Part shown: positions 36,548 to 47,524 of the stretch, piece by piece
Position numbering within the stretch: position 1 is the first letter of the stretch
Layout: every line of letters starts with the position of its first letter
Assembly: GCA_944393195.1 (NCBI GenBank)
Contig: CALXZG010000001.1
Coordinates: 1 to 64,000, forward strand
Length of the DNA stretch: 64,000 nucleotides
Source: an uncultured Alphaproteobacteria bacterium
GTDB taxonomy: Bacteria; Pseudomonadota; Alphaproteobacteria; CAAHEQ01; UBA3637
Reading direction: 5' to 3'
Program-made: the position numbers and the translations under genes
The notes under the pieces: generated by a model
Database searches by the model: none
What the model was told of the DNA's origin: nothing
What the model saw: the letters and a program-made list of their open reading frames with translations, nothing else

Positions 36548-36624
36548 TGGTAGGCGGTGAGAGATTTGAACTCCCGACCCTCTCGGTGTAAACGAGATGC
36601 TCTAGCCAGCTGAGCTAACCGCCC
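36548..36624 (-). tRNA. tRNA-Val (TAC)
   Basis: A 77-base cloverleaf on the minus strand. The acceptor stem is GGGCGGT/ACCGCCT, the anticodon is TAC in CGTTTACACCG, the T arm contains AGTTCAAAT, and CCA is encoded. Confidence 0.96.
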
Positions 36625-36677
36625 GTATCAAAAGGATGGTACATGTATACCATCCTTTAATGTCTTTGTCAACAAAA

Positions 36678-36953
36678 TTATTTGTTCACAATTGTTTTCA
36701 GACCTTTACCGGCTTTAAATTTCGGTTGTTTGGAGGCCGGAATCTTAATCTTGGCGCCCGTCCGCGGATTGCGACCCGTTGTGGCAGCGCGTTTGGCAAC
36801 GGCAAATGTACCAAAATTGGTAATGCGAATTTCATCACCTTTTTTCAAAGCTTTGGCAACGACTTCAATAAAAGCCTCCAACCCTTCGGCGGCGGCAACT
36901 TTTGTCAGACCGGCTGTTTTGGCAATGGCGTCGATTAATTCTTGTTTGTTCAT
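36678..36953 (-). CDS. hup: HU family DNA-binding protein
   Basis: A 91-aa histone-like protein: MNKQELIDAIAKTAGLTK at the N-terminus, the conserved ITNFGTFAVAKR, and the DNA-binding arm with GRNPRTGAKIKIP. It compacts and bends DNA as a dimer. It lies downstream of lon, as in many proteobacteria. HU is often a cofactor of site-specific inversion, which may matter for the switches in this window (inference). Confidence 0.96.
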   Translation of the reverse strand: MNKQELIDAIAKTAGLTKVAAAEGLEAFIEVVAKALKKGDEIRITNFGTFAVAKRAATTGRNPRTGAKIKIPASKQPKFKAGKGLKTIVNK

Positions 36954-37125
36954 AATAAACTCCTTTTATAAGTTGTGTCTGTTTAGCGAAAATTATCGCT
37001 AACCCTAGTTAAGCCTTGTTTTTAGCGGGTGTCAACATTTTTTTGCAAAAAAAGGCCGAAAAATGCATAAATTTGTATTTTTTTGCCTAAAACCATTCGT
37101 GATTTGGTTTTTTTGGTCGAAAAAG

Positions 37126-37166
37126 CCCCTGTTTTTCCTCTTTGGGAGAGAATAAAAAAACAGGGG
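37126..37166 (-). terminator. terminator of lon
   Basis: CCCCTGTTTTT and AAAAACAGGGG arms (11 bp) around a 19-base loop, followed on the minus strand by CTTTTT. Confidence 0.75.
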
Positions 37167-37192
37167 TTCCTTTCTTTTTTTCCGATTCGGAT

Positions 37193-39547
37193 TTATCCTT
37201 TGCCTTTTTTATCGGTTTTGAGGGGTTTTAATTTTCCCGCCAATGCTTTCTGTAAAACCTCCTCGGCTTGCGAAACGGGAATGATTGTCAACCCTTGTTT
37301 AACATTTTCCGGAATTTCTTCCAGATCTTTTTTGTTTTCTTCGGGAATTAAAACGGTTTTGATGCCGGCCCGCAAAGCCGCCAACAATTTTTCCCGCAGT
37401 CCGCCGATTGGTAAAACATGACCACGTAGTGTAATTTCACCGGTCATGGCAATGTCTTTGCGAACCGGAATGCCCGTTAAGGCAGAAACCAACGATGTCA
37501 TCATGGTAATCCCCGCCGATGGGCCGTCTTTCGGGGTTGCTCCCTCCGGAACGTGAATGTGAATATCACTTTTTTCAAAAACAGTATCCGGAATGCCGAA
37601 TTGAGCATGATGCGAACGAATGAAAGATTTAGCCGCTTCAACGGATTCTTTCATCACATCCCCCAATTGACCGGTTAACAATGTTTTCCCTTGCCCGGGC
37701 ATGACAACCGCTTCAATCGATAAAATTTCTCCGCCGACTTCTGTCCAAGCCAATCCCGTTGTTGTTCCGATTTGGTCTTGTTCTTCAACAACGCCGAAGT
37801 TGTATTTGGGAATACCCGCATATTTTTTCAGGTTTTCGGGCGTCACCGTGACGGATGTTAAGTTATCAATTTGAATTTCTTTGACCACTTTTCGGGCAAT
37901 GTTGGCAATTTCACGTTCTAAATTCCGAACACCGGATTCACGTGTGTATCGCCGGATAAGCTCAATTAAACTATCATCCGTAATGGTTAATTCCTCCGGC
38001 TTTAAACCGGCCGTTTCTAATTGCTTTTTAATCAAATGACGTTTGGCAATTTCCACTTTTTCCGTTTCGGTATAGCCGGATAATTGAATGATTTCCATCC
38101 GGTCCAATAACGGGCGCGGCATTTTTAATGTGTTGGCCGTTGTGATAAACATCACATGCGACAAATCATAATCAACCTCTAAATAATGATCGTTAAATGA
38201 CGTGTTTTGTTCCGGATCCAACACTTCCAATAAGGCCGAGGAGGGATCCCCGCGATAATCATTGCCCAATTTGTCAATTTCATCCAACAAGAATAGCGGA
38301 TTGATTGACTTCGCTTTCTTCATGCTTTGGATGATTTTACCGGGCATAGAACCGATATAGGTCCGACGATGTCCCCGAATTTCGGCCTCATCCCGCATGC
38401 CGCCCAACGACGCCCGGACAAAAGCCCGTCCCGTTGCCCGTGCAATGGATTTTCCCAAAGATGTTTTGCCAACCCCCGGCGGGCCGACTAAACATAAAAT
38501 AGATCCGCAGACCTTTTTGGTGCGTTTTTGAACGGCCAAAAATTCTAAGATGCGTTCTTTGACTTTTTCCAATCCGTAATGATCTTCATCTAAAATTCGT
38601 TTGGCCTCCGCTAAATCCGTTTGGAGTTTTCTTTCCTCTGTCCACGGTAAAGATGTCAGCCAATCCAAATAGTTGCGGATGACACCGGCTTCCGCCGACA
38701 TAGCCCCCATCATTTTCAGCTTTTTTAACTCATTTGTGGCCTTTTCCGTTGCCTCCGCAGACATGCCGGCTTCTTTTATCTTTTTTTCAAGCTCATGCAC
38801 ATCCCCTAATTCATCGGCATCCCCCAACTCTTTTTGAATCGCTTTTATTTGTTCGTTGAGGTAATACTCTTTTTGGCTTTTGGCCATTTGCTTTTCAACC
38901 CGTCGGCGGATTTTACGCTCTACTTGCAAAACCTCAATTTCTTTGCCCATCAACTTTAACAGCATTTCTAACCGTGCCGCAACGGATGTTTGTTCCAAAA
39001 GAGCTTGCTTTTCCGGCAACTTAATGGCCAACTGAATCGCAACCAGGTTTGCCACTTCGTCGGGATCCGTTAATTTTTCAATACTGGTCAATAATTCCGG
39101 ATTCATCACTTTGTTGAGATGAACATATTCCCGGAATGTTTCCAAAACCGACCGAACCAAAGCCTCTAATTCTTCTTCTTTACCGGGTGTATTTTCCTGA
39201 ATAACGGCATACGCTTCAAAGAACTGATCATTGGCAACCCATTCCTTGACTTTGGCGCAAACACTGCCTTCCACTAAAATTTTTACCGTTCCGTCGGGCA
39301 GTTTGATGAGTTGTAAAACCCGCGCTAACGTTCCGACGGTATATAAATCACCCGTATGGGGCGTGTCTAATAAGGAATCTGTTTGGGCAATCAACAAAAC
39401 CGGTTTGTTTAAAGCTATCGCATTTTCCAACGCCGCTATCGATTTATCCCGTCCGACAAATAACGGGGCGATGACATGGGGGAAAACAACAATATCACGC
39501 AACGGTAAAACCGGGTAAAGGCCATCAGTCATTGTCATAGATGTCAT
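37193..39547 (-). CDS. lon: endopeptidase La (Lon protease)
   Basis: A 784-aa ATP-dependent protease. N-terminal substrate domain from [15 protein letters not shown], Walker [14 protein letters not shown], Walker [12 protein letters not shown], and the protease domain with the catalytic Ser in [12 protein letters not shown]. It degrades misfolded and regulatory proteins. AAGGAGA precedes the ATG. Located between hup and clpX, the typical order. Confidence 0.98.
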   Translation of the reverse strand: MTSMTMTDGLYPVLPLRDIVVFPHVIAPLFVGRDKSIAALENAIALNKPVLLIAQTDSLLDTPHTGDLYTVGTLARVLQLIKLPDGTVKILVEGSVCAKVKEWVANDQFFEAYAVIQENTPGKEEELEALVRSVLETFREYVHLNKVMNPELLTSIEKLTDPDEVANLVAIQLAIKLPEKQALLEQTSVAARLEMLLKLMGKEIEVLQVERKIRRRVEKQMAKSQKEYYLNEQIKAIQKELGDADELGDVHELEKKIKEAGMSAEATEKATNELKKLKMMGAMSAEAGVIRNYLDWLTSLPWTEERKLQTDLAEAKRILDEDHYGLEKVKERILEFLAVQKRTKKVCGSILCLVGPPGVGKTSLGKSIARATGRAFVRASLGGMRDEAEIRGHRRTYIGSMPGKIIQSMKKAKSINPLFLLDEIDKLGNDYRGDPSSALLEVLDPEQNTSFNDHYLEVDYDLSHVMFITTANTLKMPRPLLDRMEIIQLSGYTETEKVEIAKRHLIKKQLETAGLKPEELTITDDSLIELIRRYTRESGVRNLEREIANIARKVVKEIQIDNLTSVTVTPENLKKYAGIPKYNFGVVEEQDQIGTTTGLAWTEVGGEILSIEAVVMPGQGKTLLTGQLGDVMKESVEAAKSFIRSHHAQFGIPDTVFEKSDIHIHVPEGATPKDGPSAGITMMTSLVSALTGIPVRKDIAMTGEITLRGHVLPIGGLREKLLAALRAGIKTVLIPEENKKDLEEIPENVKQGLTIIPVSQAEEVLQKALAGKLKPLKTDKKGKG

Positions 39548-39629
39548 ATAATTCTCCTTCTCACTAGGAATTATATATATGTATGCAATTCCTGTCTGTC
39601 AAGCATAAAGCGCATAATACTTTATGTTG

Positions 39630-40919
39630 TTAACCGGCTTTTTGTGTATTTGTGTCTTTGTAAACAAAAACGGGTTTGGCACGGCCATCAACAACATCTT
39701 GATTGATAATGACTTCCTGTAAATCCGCAATCGTCGGTAGGTCGTACATTAAATCCAATAATAACCGTTCCATAATGGATCGTAATCCCCGGGCCCCTGT
39801 TTTGCGAGCCAAAGCCTGTTTCGCTATGGCGGTGTAAGCTTCCGGCGCAAACGTTAGGGTGACACCCTCCATGGCAAATAAAGCCTGGTATTGCTTTACC
39901 AACGCATTTTTGGGTTCGGTCAAAATACGGATTAACGCTTCTTCATCCAAATCACCCAAACTGACGACAACCGGAAGTCGACCGATGAATTCGGGGATTA
40001 AACCGTACTTTAACAAATCATCCGGTTCTAAATCCGCTAACCATTCTCCTGTTTTTTTATCGGCTTTATCCGTGACGGCAGCCCCAAAACCGACGGAATA
40101 ACTGGCTTCACGTTGGGCAATCACTTTATCCAGACCGGCAAATGCACCGCCACAAATGAATAAAATGTGTTGCGTGTTAACTTGAATGTATTCCTGATTC
40201 GGATGTTTGCGACCACCTTGCGGGGGGAGGGAGGCAACCGTCCCTTCCATCATTTTCAATAAAGCTTGTTGAACCCCTTCACCGGACACATCGCGTGTAA
40301 TGGAGGGACCGTCGGATTTACGGGAAATTTTATCAATTTCATCGATATAGATAATACCGCGTTCGGCCTTGGCTACATCATAGTTGGCATTTTGCAACAA
40401 TTTAAGCACAACGTTTTCAACATCTTCACCGACATACCCCGCTTCCGTCAACGTTGTGGCATCGGCAATAGCAAACGGCACATCCAATGTTCGGGCCAGT
40501 GTTTTGGCCAGCAAAGTTTTACCCGAACCCGTTGGTCCCAACAATAAAATGTTGGATTTTTCAAGTTCGACATCCCCTTTTTTTTCTTTTGAATTTAATC
40601 GCTTGTAATGATTGTAGACGGCAACGGATAAAACTTTTTTGGCTTGATCCTGCCCGATAACATAATCATCCAACGTTTTGCGGATTTCTTGCGGCGTTTT
40701 TAACGGAACGCTCTCTTTTACTTCGGAAGCCGGCGTATTTTGATTGCCTTCCTGAATCACATCCCGACATAAATCGACACATTCATCACAGATGAAAACC
40801 GTTTTGACTTCCCCGTCTTCGGCTTTAATTGCCCGCCCCGATATTAAGCGTCGGACTTCATTTTGCCCTTTGCCGCAAAAAGAACAGCGTCTGATGTCAT
40901 TGTCTTTGTTTCCTGCCAT
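39630..40919 (-). CDS. clpX: ATP-dependent Clp protease ATP-binding subunit ClpX
   Basis: A 429-aa protein when started at [19 protein letters not shown]. The zinc-binding N domain has CSFCGK and CDECVDLC. Walker A is [16 protein letters not shown] and Walker B is [10 protein letters not shown]. It unfolds tagged substrates and feeds them to ClpP, encoded just upstream in the same direction. Confidence 0.98.
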   Translation of the reverse strand: MAGNKDNDIRRCSFCGKGQNEVRRLISGRAIKAEDGEVKTVFICDECVDLCRDVIQEGNQNTPASEVKESVPLKTPQEIRKTLDDYVIGQDQAKKVLSVAVYNHYKRLNSKEKKGDVELEKSNILLLGPTGSGKTLLAKTLARTLDVPFAIADATTLTEAGYVGEDVENVVLKLLQNANYDVAKAERGIIYIDEIDKISRKSDGPSITRDVSGEGVQQALLKMMEGTVASLPPQGGRKHPNQEYIQVNTQHILFICGGAFAGLDKVIAQREASYSVGFGAAVTDKADKKTGEWLADLEPDDLLKYGLIPEFIGRLPVVVSLGDLDEEALIRILTEPKNALVKQYQALFAMEGVTLTFAPEAYTAIAKQALARKTGARGLRSIMERLLLDLMYDLPTIADLQEVIINQDVVDGRAKPVFVYKDTNTQKAG

Positions 40920-40923
40920 GCAC

Positions 40924-41529
40924 TTACTCCGCTTTTGTCGTAATAATGTCGTCAATTAAACCGAATTTTTTGGCCTCTTGTGCCGTCATAAAGTTATCAC
41001 GTTCCATCGCTTTTTCAATGACGGATAAGGGTTGTCCCGTTTGTTCAACGTAAATTTGATTCAATCGTGCTTTAATTGATAAAATTTCTTTCGCGTGAAT
41101 TTCAATATCGGTCGCCTGTCCGCGGAAACCGCCCGACGGTTGATGAATCATAACACGGGCATTCGGTAAAGCAAAACGTCGCCCCTTGGCACCGCAACAC
41201 AACAAAAGGCTGCCCATGGAGGCCGCTTGCCCCATCACAACCGTTGATACCGGACATTTAATGTAATTCATCGTGTCTAAAATAGCCAATCCCGCCGTTA
41301 CGACACCGCCCGGGGAGTTAATATAAAACGAAATTTCTTTTTTGGCGTTTTCGGCTTCCAGGAACAATAATTGCGCACAAATCAAACTGGCAACTTCATC
41401 GTTGACTTCGCCGGTTAAAAAGACAATTCTTTCCTTTAACAAGCGGGAATAAATATCAAAAGCCCTTTCTCCGCGGCCGGTTTGTTCCACAACGGTCGGT
41501 ACCAATGTGTTGTCAATAATCGTCTGCAT
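40924..41529 (-). CDS. clpP: ATP-dependent Clp protease proteolytic subunit
   Basis: A 201-aa serine peptidase. The active Ser is in [13 protein letters not shown] and the His in [10 protein letters not shown], with the Asp further on. The start [16 protein letters not shown] has AAGGAGG. It forms the tetradecameric chamber used by ClpX, which follows four bases after. Confidence 0.98.
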   Translation of the reverse strand: MQTIIDNTLVPTVVEQTGRGERAFDIYSRLLKERIVFLTGEVNDEVASLICAQLLFLEAENAKKEISFYINSPGGVVTAGLAILDTMNYIKCPVSTVVMGQAASMGSLLLCCGAKGRRFALPNARVMIHQPSGGFRGQATDIEIHAKEILSIKARLNQIYVEQTGQPLSVIEKAMERDNFMTAQEAKKFGLIDDIITTKAE

Positions 41530-41680
41530 GTTTGCCTCCTTACGCCTCTGTTATTCAATAATTGTTTTAAAAGGAACAAAAGAACCCGAACAACGACGGA
41601 TACATCCGATCCGAACGGTTACCCGATTGTTCGTGTTGACGGGTTCTTTATTCCGCATCTAATTCTCCGTTTCCGAAAAA

Positions 41681-43024
41681 TTATTTTGCTTTTTTCGCGC
41701 TTTTTTTCGCTTTTGAAGCATCCGGATCGTATTCGTACAATTCCTTCGCCGTCACAACTTTTTCGTTGATTTTGGCCGTACCCAGGATAAAGTCAACAAC
41801 CTTTTCTTCAAACAACGGAGCTTTAATCGCATCCAAAGCTTTTGGATTTTTCTGATAGTATTCGAACACCATCTTTTCCTGACCCGGATACCGACGGGCT
41901 TCCGCCATAATCGCATTGGTCAGATCTTCCTGTGTCAACGATACTTTGTTTTGATTGGCGATTTCCGCCAACAATAATCCCAAACGAACACGCCGTTCCG
42001 CAATGTCACGATATTCTTTTTTCAAATCATCTTCGGATTTGCTCTTTTCTTCGTCATCCAATTGCCCGGCTTTTTTCGCCTGTTCAAATTGATTCCAAAT
42101 GGCGTTGAATTCCAAATCAACCATACCGGCCGGTACATCAAAAGTATTTGTCGCCGCCAACACATCCAACAAAGCGCGTTTGGCATGTGTCCGGGCAATG
42201 TGCCCATATTCCTTTTCCAATTCGGTCTTGATCGTTTCTTTTAATTTTTCCACCGATTCCATGCCGAACATTTTAGCGAATTCATCATTGATTTCCGGTG
42301 TTTTAAAGCGACGCAATTCTTTGATGTCTACCTTAAACAAAGCCTTTTTGCCGGCTAATTCTTTGGCATGATAATTTTCCGGGAAGGAAACGTTCACATC
42401 TACTTTTTCCCCAACTTTGTGACCCGTCAGTTGATCTTCAAACCCCGGAATGAAGGTGTTGGAACCCAAATCTAAGTAGTAGTCCTTACCGTTCCCGCCG
42501 CGGAATTCTTTCCCGTCAATGGAACCGACAAAGTCAATGACGATAACGTCACCGGTTTTGGTCGGTCGATCTTCTTCCAGTTTTTCTGTGGATTTTTTGG
42601 CGGCCGCTAATTTGTCCAAAGCTTCTTGAACTTCGGTATCACCGGCTTCGGCCTTCATTTTTTCGATTTCAATCGTCTTTAAATCGCCGACTTTAATATC
42701 GGGTAAAGCTTCAACCTCAATTTTGACTTCAATATCTTTGCCGTCTTCAAATTTGCTTAACTCTACTTTCGGACGCAAGGCCGGCCGAATTTTTTTATCG
42801 GCAAATGTTTTTTCAACATGTTCCTGTACCAATTCGTCCAAAGCTTCCCCTTTGACGGCATTTTCATATTTGGATTTAATTAAGTTCATCGGTGCCTGAC
42901 CCGGCCGGAATCCCGGCAGCTTGGCCTGTTTTTGAATATCGGCCAGCTTGGCGTTAATCTTGTCTGTAAATGCGGCGGCCGGAATTGTCACCGTCAACGC
43001 ATGAGATAATTTGTTTTTTGTCAT
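41681..43024 (-). CDS. tig: trigger factor
   Basis: A 447-aa ribosome-bound chaperone. The start MTKNKLSHALTVTIPAA at 43024 is set by AAAGGAT; a longer frame would run into the tRNA-Leu upstream. The ribosome-binding GFRPGQAP motif is near residue 42, the FKBP-type PPIase domain is in the middle (DVIVIDFVGSIDGKEFRGG), and the C-terminal arms end in a Lys/Ala-rich tail (KAKKSAKKAK). It has a long inverted repeat before clpP. Confidence 0.96.
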   Translation of the reverse strand: MTKNKLSHALTVTIPAAAFTDKINAKLADIQKQAKLPGFRPGQAPMNLIKSKYENAVKGEALDELVQEHVEKTFADKKIRPALRPKVELSKFEDGKDIEVKIEVEALPDIKVGDLKTIEIEKMKAEAGDTEVQEALDKLAAAKKSTEKLEEDRPTKTGDVIVIDFVGSIDGKEFRGGNGKDYYLDLGSNTFIPGFEDQLTGHKVGEKVDVNVSFPENYHAKELAGKKALFKVDIKELRRFKTPEINDEFAKMFGMESVEKLKETIKTELEKEYGHIARTHAKRALLDVLAATNTFDVPAGMVDLEFNAIWNQFEQAKKAGQLDDEEKSKSEDDLKKEYRDIAERRVRLGLLLAEIANQNKVSLTQEDLTNAIMAEARRYPGQEKMVFEYYQKNPKALDAIKAPLFEEKVVDFILGTAKINEKVVTAKELYEYDPDASKAKKSAKKAK

Positions 43025-43049
43025 AATACATCCTTTATTATCAATCAAC

Positions 43050-43132
43050 TGGTGCGGACGGAGGGACTTGAACCCACACGCTTTTGGCAACGGCTTCTAA
43101 GACCGTCGTGTCTACCATTCCACCACGTCCGC
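43050..43132 (-). tRNA. tRNA-Leu (TAG)
   Basis: An 83-base class II tRNA with a variable arm. The acceptor stem is GCGGACG/CGTCCGC, the anticodon loop is CTTAGAA, the T arm contains GGTTCAAGTCC, and CCA is encoded. It lies only 25 bases upstream of the tig start on the same strand, so the two could share a transcript. Confidence 0.95.
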
Positions 43133-43205
43133 ACGGTTTAGCCTCTTACATATAACATATTTCATTTCAAAAAGAAAGTCTTTTTATCCGAAATCCGCCA
43201 AAAAA

Positions 43206-43227
43206 AAGACCGCTTGTCGGCGGTCTT
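43206..43227 (-). terminator. terminator of the 101-aa gene
   Basis: AAGACCGC, loop, GCGGTCTT with a T run on the minus strand. Confidence 0.85.
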
Positions 43228-43247
43228 CGGATTTAACGTCTGTTGTA

Positions 43248-43553
43248 TTAAGCCACAAAAACCTCATCAACCCTCTTCATCGGAACACGGTAATTGCGGT
43301 ACACATCTTCGTTTGCTGTATTAATTTCCAAAACCTCAACAAACGGGGATTCCAACAACTGCCGATGAATGGTCGGATTAATGTAATCCAATAAAATGGT
43401 TTCATGTGGCCGCCGTAAAAATAAAGCGTTATCCCGCCCGTCATAAACAAGAGATGAAGCCTGCGCATCGTTCACCCGCGCGGCAATCAACAGGATATAA
43501 ATTCCTTCTTTCGTCGGTTGAATGAAATAATTTCTGTTTTGTAGCAAAGGCAT
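43248..43553 (-). CDS. hypothetical protein, 101 aa
   Basis: Not recognised. Soluble and mixed alpha/beta: YFIQPTKEGIYILLIAARVND, then LVYDGRDNALFLRRP and ILLDYINPTIHRQLLESPFVEV. It follows the 72-aa gene by one base, so the two form an operon. Terminator directly downstream. Confidence 0.6.
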   Translation of the reverse strand: MPLLQNRNYFIQPTKEGIYILLIAARVNDAQASSLVYDGRDNALFLRRPHETILLDYINPTIHRQLLESPFVEVLEINTANEDVYRNYRVPMKRVDEVFVA

Positions 43554-43554
43554 T

Positions 43555-43773
43555 TTAACGTCCCCCTTGATTGATTTTACCGGCCAAACCGGCTGTTAAA
43601 ACGGGTGTCGGCTCTAACATCTTACCAACCGGGGTTAATCCCAGTTTAGGGGCAAAGTCTTTGATAATTTTTTCCAGCATTCCCCGATCCTGCGGTCCGA
43701 TGTCGCGATCGATTAAATCGCTGCTTTCCGCCGGATCATAGTGCGCCGACAATTGTTCGTGAATCGTAACCAT
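43555..43773 (-). CDS. hypothetical protein, 72 aa
   Basis: Not recognised. Start MVTIHEQLSAHYDPAESSDL at 43773 is chosen for its CAGGAGG ribosome site; an in-frame start further upstream lacks one. It is acidic at the N-terminus, with a helical middle (GMLEKIIKDFAPKLG). It is paired with the 101-aa gene. Confidence 0.6.
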   Translation of the reverse strand: MVTIHEQLSAHYDPAESSDLIDRDIGPQDRGMLEKIIKDFAPKLGLTPVGKMLEPTPVLTAGLAGKINQGGR

Positions 43774-43853
43774 AAAGCGCCTCCTGTTTTTTTTATCAAT
43801 ATATTCATTATGCCATATTTTCCGATAGTCGTCAAGGCTTTTTGGGGATAATA

Positions 43854-43882
43854 TTGACAAATGACCGGCTTTGGGGTATAGT
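43854..43882 (+). promoter_or_regulatory. sigma70-type promoter of prfC
   Basis: TTGACA, 17 bases, TATAGT, 35 bases before the ATG. Confidence 0.75.
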
Positions 43883-43917
43883 TCTCACCTTAATTTCAAT
43901 TAACCGAGAGAGTTATT

Positions 43918-45498
43918 ATGCCTGATTCATTGCAAGAAATTGTGTCTCGTCGCCGGACATTTGCCATCATTTCCCATCCGGATGCCGGTAAAACGACATT
44001 AACCGAAAAATTATTGTTGTTCGGCGGTGCCATTAATCAGGCCGGTGCCGTTAAAGCCCGTGGGGATAACCGCCGCGCTCATTCCGATTGGATGAAGGTG
44101 GAACAGGAACGCGGTATTTCCGTTGCTTCCTCCGTTATGACGTTTGAATACGGCGGATGCACCTTTAACCTGTTGGATACACCGGGGCATGAAGACTTTT
44201 CCGAAGATACCTATCGTGTGTTGACGGCGGTGGATTCGGCCGTGATGGTTATTGATTGCGCCAAAGGGATTGAAACGCAAACGAAAAAGTTATTTGAAGT
44301 TTGCCGCCTGCGTGATATTCCGATTATTACGTTTATCAATAAATTAGATCGGGAAGGGCAAGACCCTTTTGCCTTGTTGGAAGAAATTGAACAAACGTTG
44401 GCATTGGATGTGGCCCCGGCCGTTTGGCCTATCGGCATGGGACGTGATTTTAAAGGGTGCTTTGATTTAATGCATGACCGCCTTAACCTGATGGAAAAAG
44501 GCGATAAGTCCCTTTTGCCGACCGCGGGAATGATTATCAACGGAATCGATGATCCGCAATTGGATGCGGCGTTACCCGATCATGTTGTCAAGTTGCGTGA
44601 AGATGTGGAAATGGTGCGCGCTTTGTGCCGGCCTGTGGATAAAGAGGCTTATCGTGACGGCTATCTGACACCGGTCTTTTTCGGATCGGCCGTGAATAAT
44701 TTTGGTGTTCGGGAACTTTTGGATGCGTTGGTCGCCTTGGCGCCAAGTCCGCGCCCGCAGGAAACGGCGACGCGTGCCGTGGCTCCGAATGAAGCCAAAG
44801 TTTCCGGCTTTGTGTTTAAAATTCAGGCCAATATGGATCCGAAACATCGGGATAGAATTGCCTTTATGCGGGTATGCTCCGGCCATTTTAAACGGGGAAT
44901 GAAATTAACGCACCTGCGCTCTCAAAAACAAATGATTCTGCATAATCCGGTTATGTTTTTGGCTCAGGACAGAGAGTTGGCCGAAGAAGCCTATGCCGGT
45001 GATATTATCGGTTTACCGAATCACGGCGGTATGCGGATCGGGGATTCTTTTTCGGAGGGTGAAGCGTTGACATTTAAGGGGATTCCCTCTTTTGCGCCTG
45101 AATTGTTGCAAAAAGTGCGGGCCGTTGATCCGTTGAAAGCCAAACATCTGGGAAAAGCATTGGCACAGATCGCCGAGGAGGGCGGTGCCAGTGTTTTTAA
45201 ACCGGTTATCGGGTCGGATTGGATTGTGGGAGTTGTCGGTGCTTTACAGTTTGAAGTCTTGGCCGACCGGATTCGGACGGAGTTTGATGTGCCGGTTATT
45301 TTTGAACCAACAAGCTATTATACCGCCCGTTGGGTTAGTGGTGATGAAAAAGAACTTGAAAAATTTATGGTCGCGAACAGTGGAACAATGGCGACGGATC
45401 ATGATAATGCCCCTGTTTTTTTGGCGCGAAACGCCTGGCATTTGGGGAAGGCCGAAGAAGATTTTCCGAATGTCAAACTGTTAAAAATAAAAGAATAG
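43918..45498 (+). CDS. prfC: peptide chain release factor 3
   Basis: A 526-aa translational GTPase. G1 is IISHPDAGKTTLTEK, G3 is DTPGHEDFSEDT, and G4 is FINKLDRE. Domain II and the RF3 C-terminal domain follow (GALQFEVLADRIRTEF). It recycles RF1/RF2 after peptide release. Confidence 0.97.
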   Translation: MPDSLQEIVSRRRTFAIISHPDAGKTTLTEKLLLFGGAINQAGAVKARGDNRRAHSDWMKVEQERGISVASSVMTFEYGGCTFNLLDTPGHEDFSEDTYRVLTAVDSAVMVIDCAKGIETQTKKLFEVCRLRDIPIITFINKLDREGQDPFALLEEIEQTLALDVAPAVWPIGMGRDFKGCFDLMHDRLNLMEKGDKSLLPTAGMIINGIDDPQLDAALPDHVVKLREDVEMVRALCRPVDKEAYRDGYLTPVFFGSAVNNFGVRELLDALVALAPSPRPQETATRAVAPNEAKVSGFVFKIQANMDPKHRDRIAFMRVCSGHFKRGMKLTHLRSQKQMILHNPVMFLAQDRELAEEAYAGDIIGLPNHGGMRIGDSFSEGEALTFKGIPSFAPELLQKVRAVDPLKAKHLGKALAQIAEEGGASVFKPVIGSDWIVGVVGALQFEVLADRIRTEFDVPVIFEPTSYYTARWVSGDEKELEKFMVANSGTMATDHDNAPVFLARNAWHLGKAEEDFPNVKLLKIKE

Positions 45499-45517
45499 TT
45501 TGTTATCGTTGACTTGC

Positions 45518-46279
45518 TTATCGGGTTAGGCACAAATGATCCCGAATCATTTGTATTTCATGATGAACTTTTTTATGGCTGTTTACCCGTTCGAAACAAT
45601 GGGAAAAGTTTTCGCCTAATTTGGGGGAAACGGCCCGTATTCTGTCCACGATCGGTAAATCGGGAATGTTAAGCTGAATGCGTTTTCCAAAACTGTTTTG
45701 CACATGAAATAAAGCTTCAAGAGAATCAATATGTTCTCGAATGTTTTGCATGGCTTTCGGGTCACGGGGATACATAATGTAGTTTAATAACGTTGGCCAC
45801 AAAAGAGTTATCTTTTTATTTAAAAGCGTTTGATACCGTTCGCCTGTTTGTTGATCCCAATATTGAAACATTTTACGAATATGCGGATATTTCGGGATTT
45901 CTTTTAATAAATCCTCCCGGAATTGTTTTGTCAAAGCGCGTGATTTTTTTAACACATCATGCGTCGTTTGACAGTCTTCTGTTGTCACTAAAATCGGAAG
46001 AATCGGCGTTCCCCAAATCGGTTCGGCCGCCGGTACCACTTGATTGATGATAAGACGATAATGACAATCCTCTTCCTGAGCCTGTTGCAGGATGTTTTGA
46101 ACGGATTTAGGTAAGTCAATTCGCCCCTGTGATATTTCAATCCGCAAACTGACACATTCTTTCTGTTGGCTTTCGGCCTTGGCAAATGCATCGACCAACT
46201 TATTTTTTGCAGCTTCAATTTTTGCCAAGTATTCAATGCATAACGTCGTTAGTGCGTGATACGATTTGTCGTCTTGCAT
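45518..46279 (-). CDS. hypothetical protein, 253 aa
   Basis: Not recognised. Largely helical and soluble, with charged stretches (KIEAAKNKLVDAFAKAESQQ) and a region rich in Trp/Tyr around MFQYWDQQTGERYQ. There is no signal peptide or membrane helix. Convergent with prfC; separate from hemY by 58 bases. Confidence 0.55.
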   Translation of the reverse strand: MQDDKSYHALTTLCIEYLAKIEAAKNKLVDAFAKAESQQKECVSLRIEISQGRIDLPKSVQNILQQAQEEDCHYRLIINQVVPAAEPIWGTPILPILVTTEDCQTTHDVLKKSRALTKQFREDLLKEIPKYPHIRKMFQYWDQQTGERYQTLLNKKITLLWPTLLNYIMYPRDPKAMQNIREHIDSLEALFHVQNSFGKRIQLNIPDLPIVDRIRAVSPKLGENFSHCFERVNSHKKVHHEIQMIRDHLCLTR

Positions 46280-46337
46280 ACCTATTCCTCCGTCTGATTC
46301 TTTATACTATACGGGAAACAGGTTGTTTTGTCAAGTT

Positions 46338-47522
46338 TTATTTGTATTTGATGCTACCCAACAAATTACACATCGGGCAAACGGCTTCCCAATGTGTCGT
46401 TTCGTGATGACACTGTCCGCATGTCCAACCATCGGTTTCACGGACGGAAAGGGCTTTTTCTTCCCATGACCGCGCTCCTTGTTCGTGATGCCATCCCTTT
46501 CGTTCCACAACCGCCATCATCCGCGCCGTTTCCGGTGTCGTCGGATAGGCGTTGAAATAGGCTGTCAATATTTCTTTGGCGACACCCCATAATTCGGCAT
46601 CGATGGCGCTTTGCGCTTTTGCTTTCAGAGAAAGCCGATGTTGCGGATTATGCCGAATAAACTTTTCCGTCAACTTCATCTGTTTGGCCGGAGTTTCTGC
46701 CTGAATAGCCGCCCGAAAAGCCGTATATGTGTCCCAACACGGATTCTTTTTCCATGAAGCGGATAATATATCCCGTGCCTTTTTGGGTTCGATTCGGGCA
46801 TAAGCAATCGCCGTCGCCGGATTGTCCGGATCTGTGCCGAAAGCTTCTTTGGCGCGTCCTAACTTTAACAACAGACAGGCTTTTCGTTCCCGATATTCTT
46901 CGGAAGAAACCTGTTTGTTGCTTTTTAACACATCCAATGTTTTTAAAGCGTCAGCCCAATCGCTTTGTATAACCTGTAAATCCCATAAGGCGGTATAAAT
47001 CCACGGTTCTTTCGGGTTTTTGGCCGCCGCTTTACGCAATAGACGCAACGCTTCTTCCGTGTCCCCTGTCTTTTGGGCATATTGCAATAAACCGCGAATG
47101 CCGGCCAATTCCGTTTCCGGTTTTTGTATTAATTGTTCAAATACATGCGGTGTCGGGTCAAATAAAGCCTCAATTAACAAAGCTTCGGTTGATTTGGGCG
47201 CAAACCAATTTTTCCGTTGCTTGACCATGGCACGCATCGTATCTTGCTTTTGTTCCAAAACGGCTTGTAAAATTTGTGTAAAATACGTTTCTTTCTGTGT
47301 CCGACGACGTTTTTCGGCCCATTTTTGATACCCGCTCATCCAATGAAACGGTTTTTTCAACAAATGAATAACATACATGAAAACGGCAATGGCAACAATA
47401 AACAGTAAAGAAGAAGCCGTTACCTGATATCCGAAGCCCTCTACGGATATCATCCATGTATCGTTAATGATTAAAAATCCCAATACAAAAACACTGATAA
47501 GAATGAAAATAAATTTTAACAT
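46338..47522 (-). CDS. hemY: HemY-like TPR membrane protein with C-terminal zinc ribbon
   Basis: A 394-aa protein. Two N-terminal helices (FIFILISVFVLGFLIIND and ASSLLFIVAIAVFMYVIHLL) define the HemY_N domain. TPR-like helical repeats follow (TGDTEEALRLLRKAAAKNP). It ends with CGQCHHETTHWEAVCPMC, a rubredoxin-like zinc ribbon seen in alphaproteobacterial HemY. It anchors at the inner membrane; a link to haem synthesis is traditional but not proven. It is three bases downstream of the mitofilin-like gene. Confidence 0.87.
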   Translation of the reverse strand: MLKFIFILISVFVLGFLIINDTWMISVEGFGYQVTASSLLFIVAIAVFMYVIHLLKKPFHWMSGYQKWAEKRRRTQKETYFTQILQAVLEQKQDTMRAMVKQRKNWFAPKSTEALLIEALFDPTPHVFEQLIQKPETELAGIRGLLQYAQKTGDTEEALRLLRKAAAKNPKEPWIYTALWDLQVIQSDWADALKTLDVLKSNKQVSSEEYRERKACLLLKLGRAKEAFGTDPDNPATAIAYARIEPKKARDILSASWKKNPCWDTYTAFRAAIQAETPAKQMKLTEKFIRHNPQHRLSLKAKAQSAIDAELWGVAKEILTAYFNAYPTTPETARMMAVVERKGWHHEQGARSWEEKALSVRETDGWTCGQCHHETTHWEAVCPMCNLLGSIKYK

Positions 47523-47524
47523 GA

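Noticed and set aside
41579-41646. Long inverted repeat between tig and clpP as a regulatory RNA
   Set aside because: Arms are imperfect and there is no promoter; most likely just a weak terminator or processing hairpin after tig.
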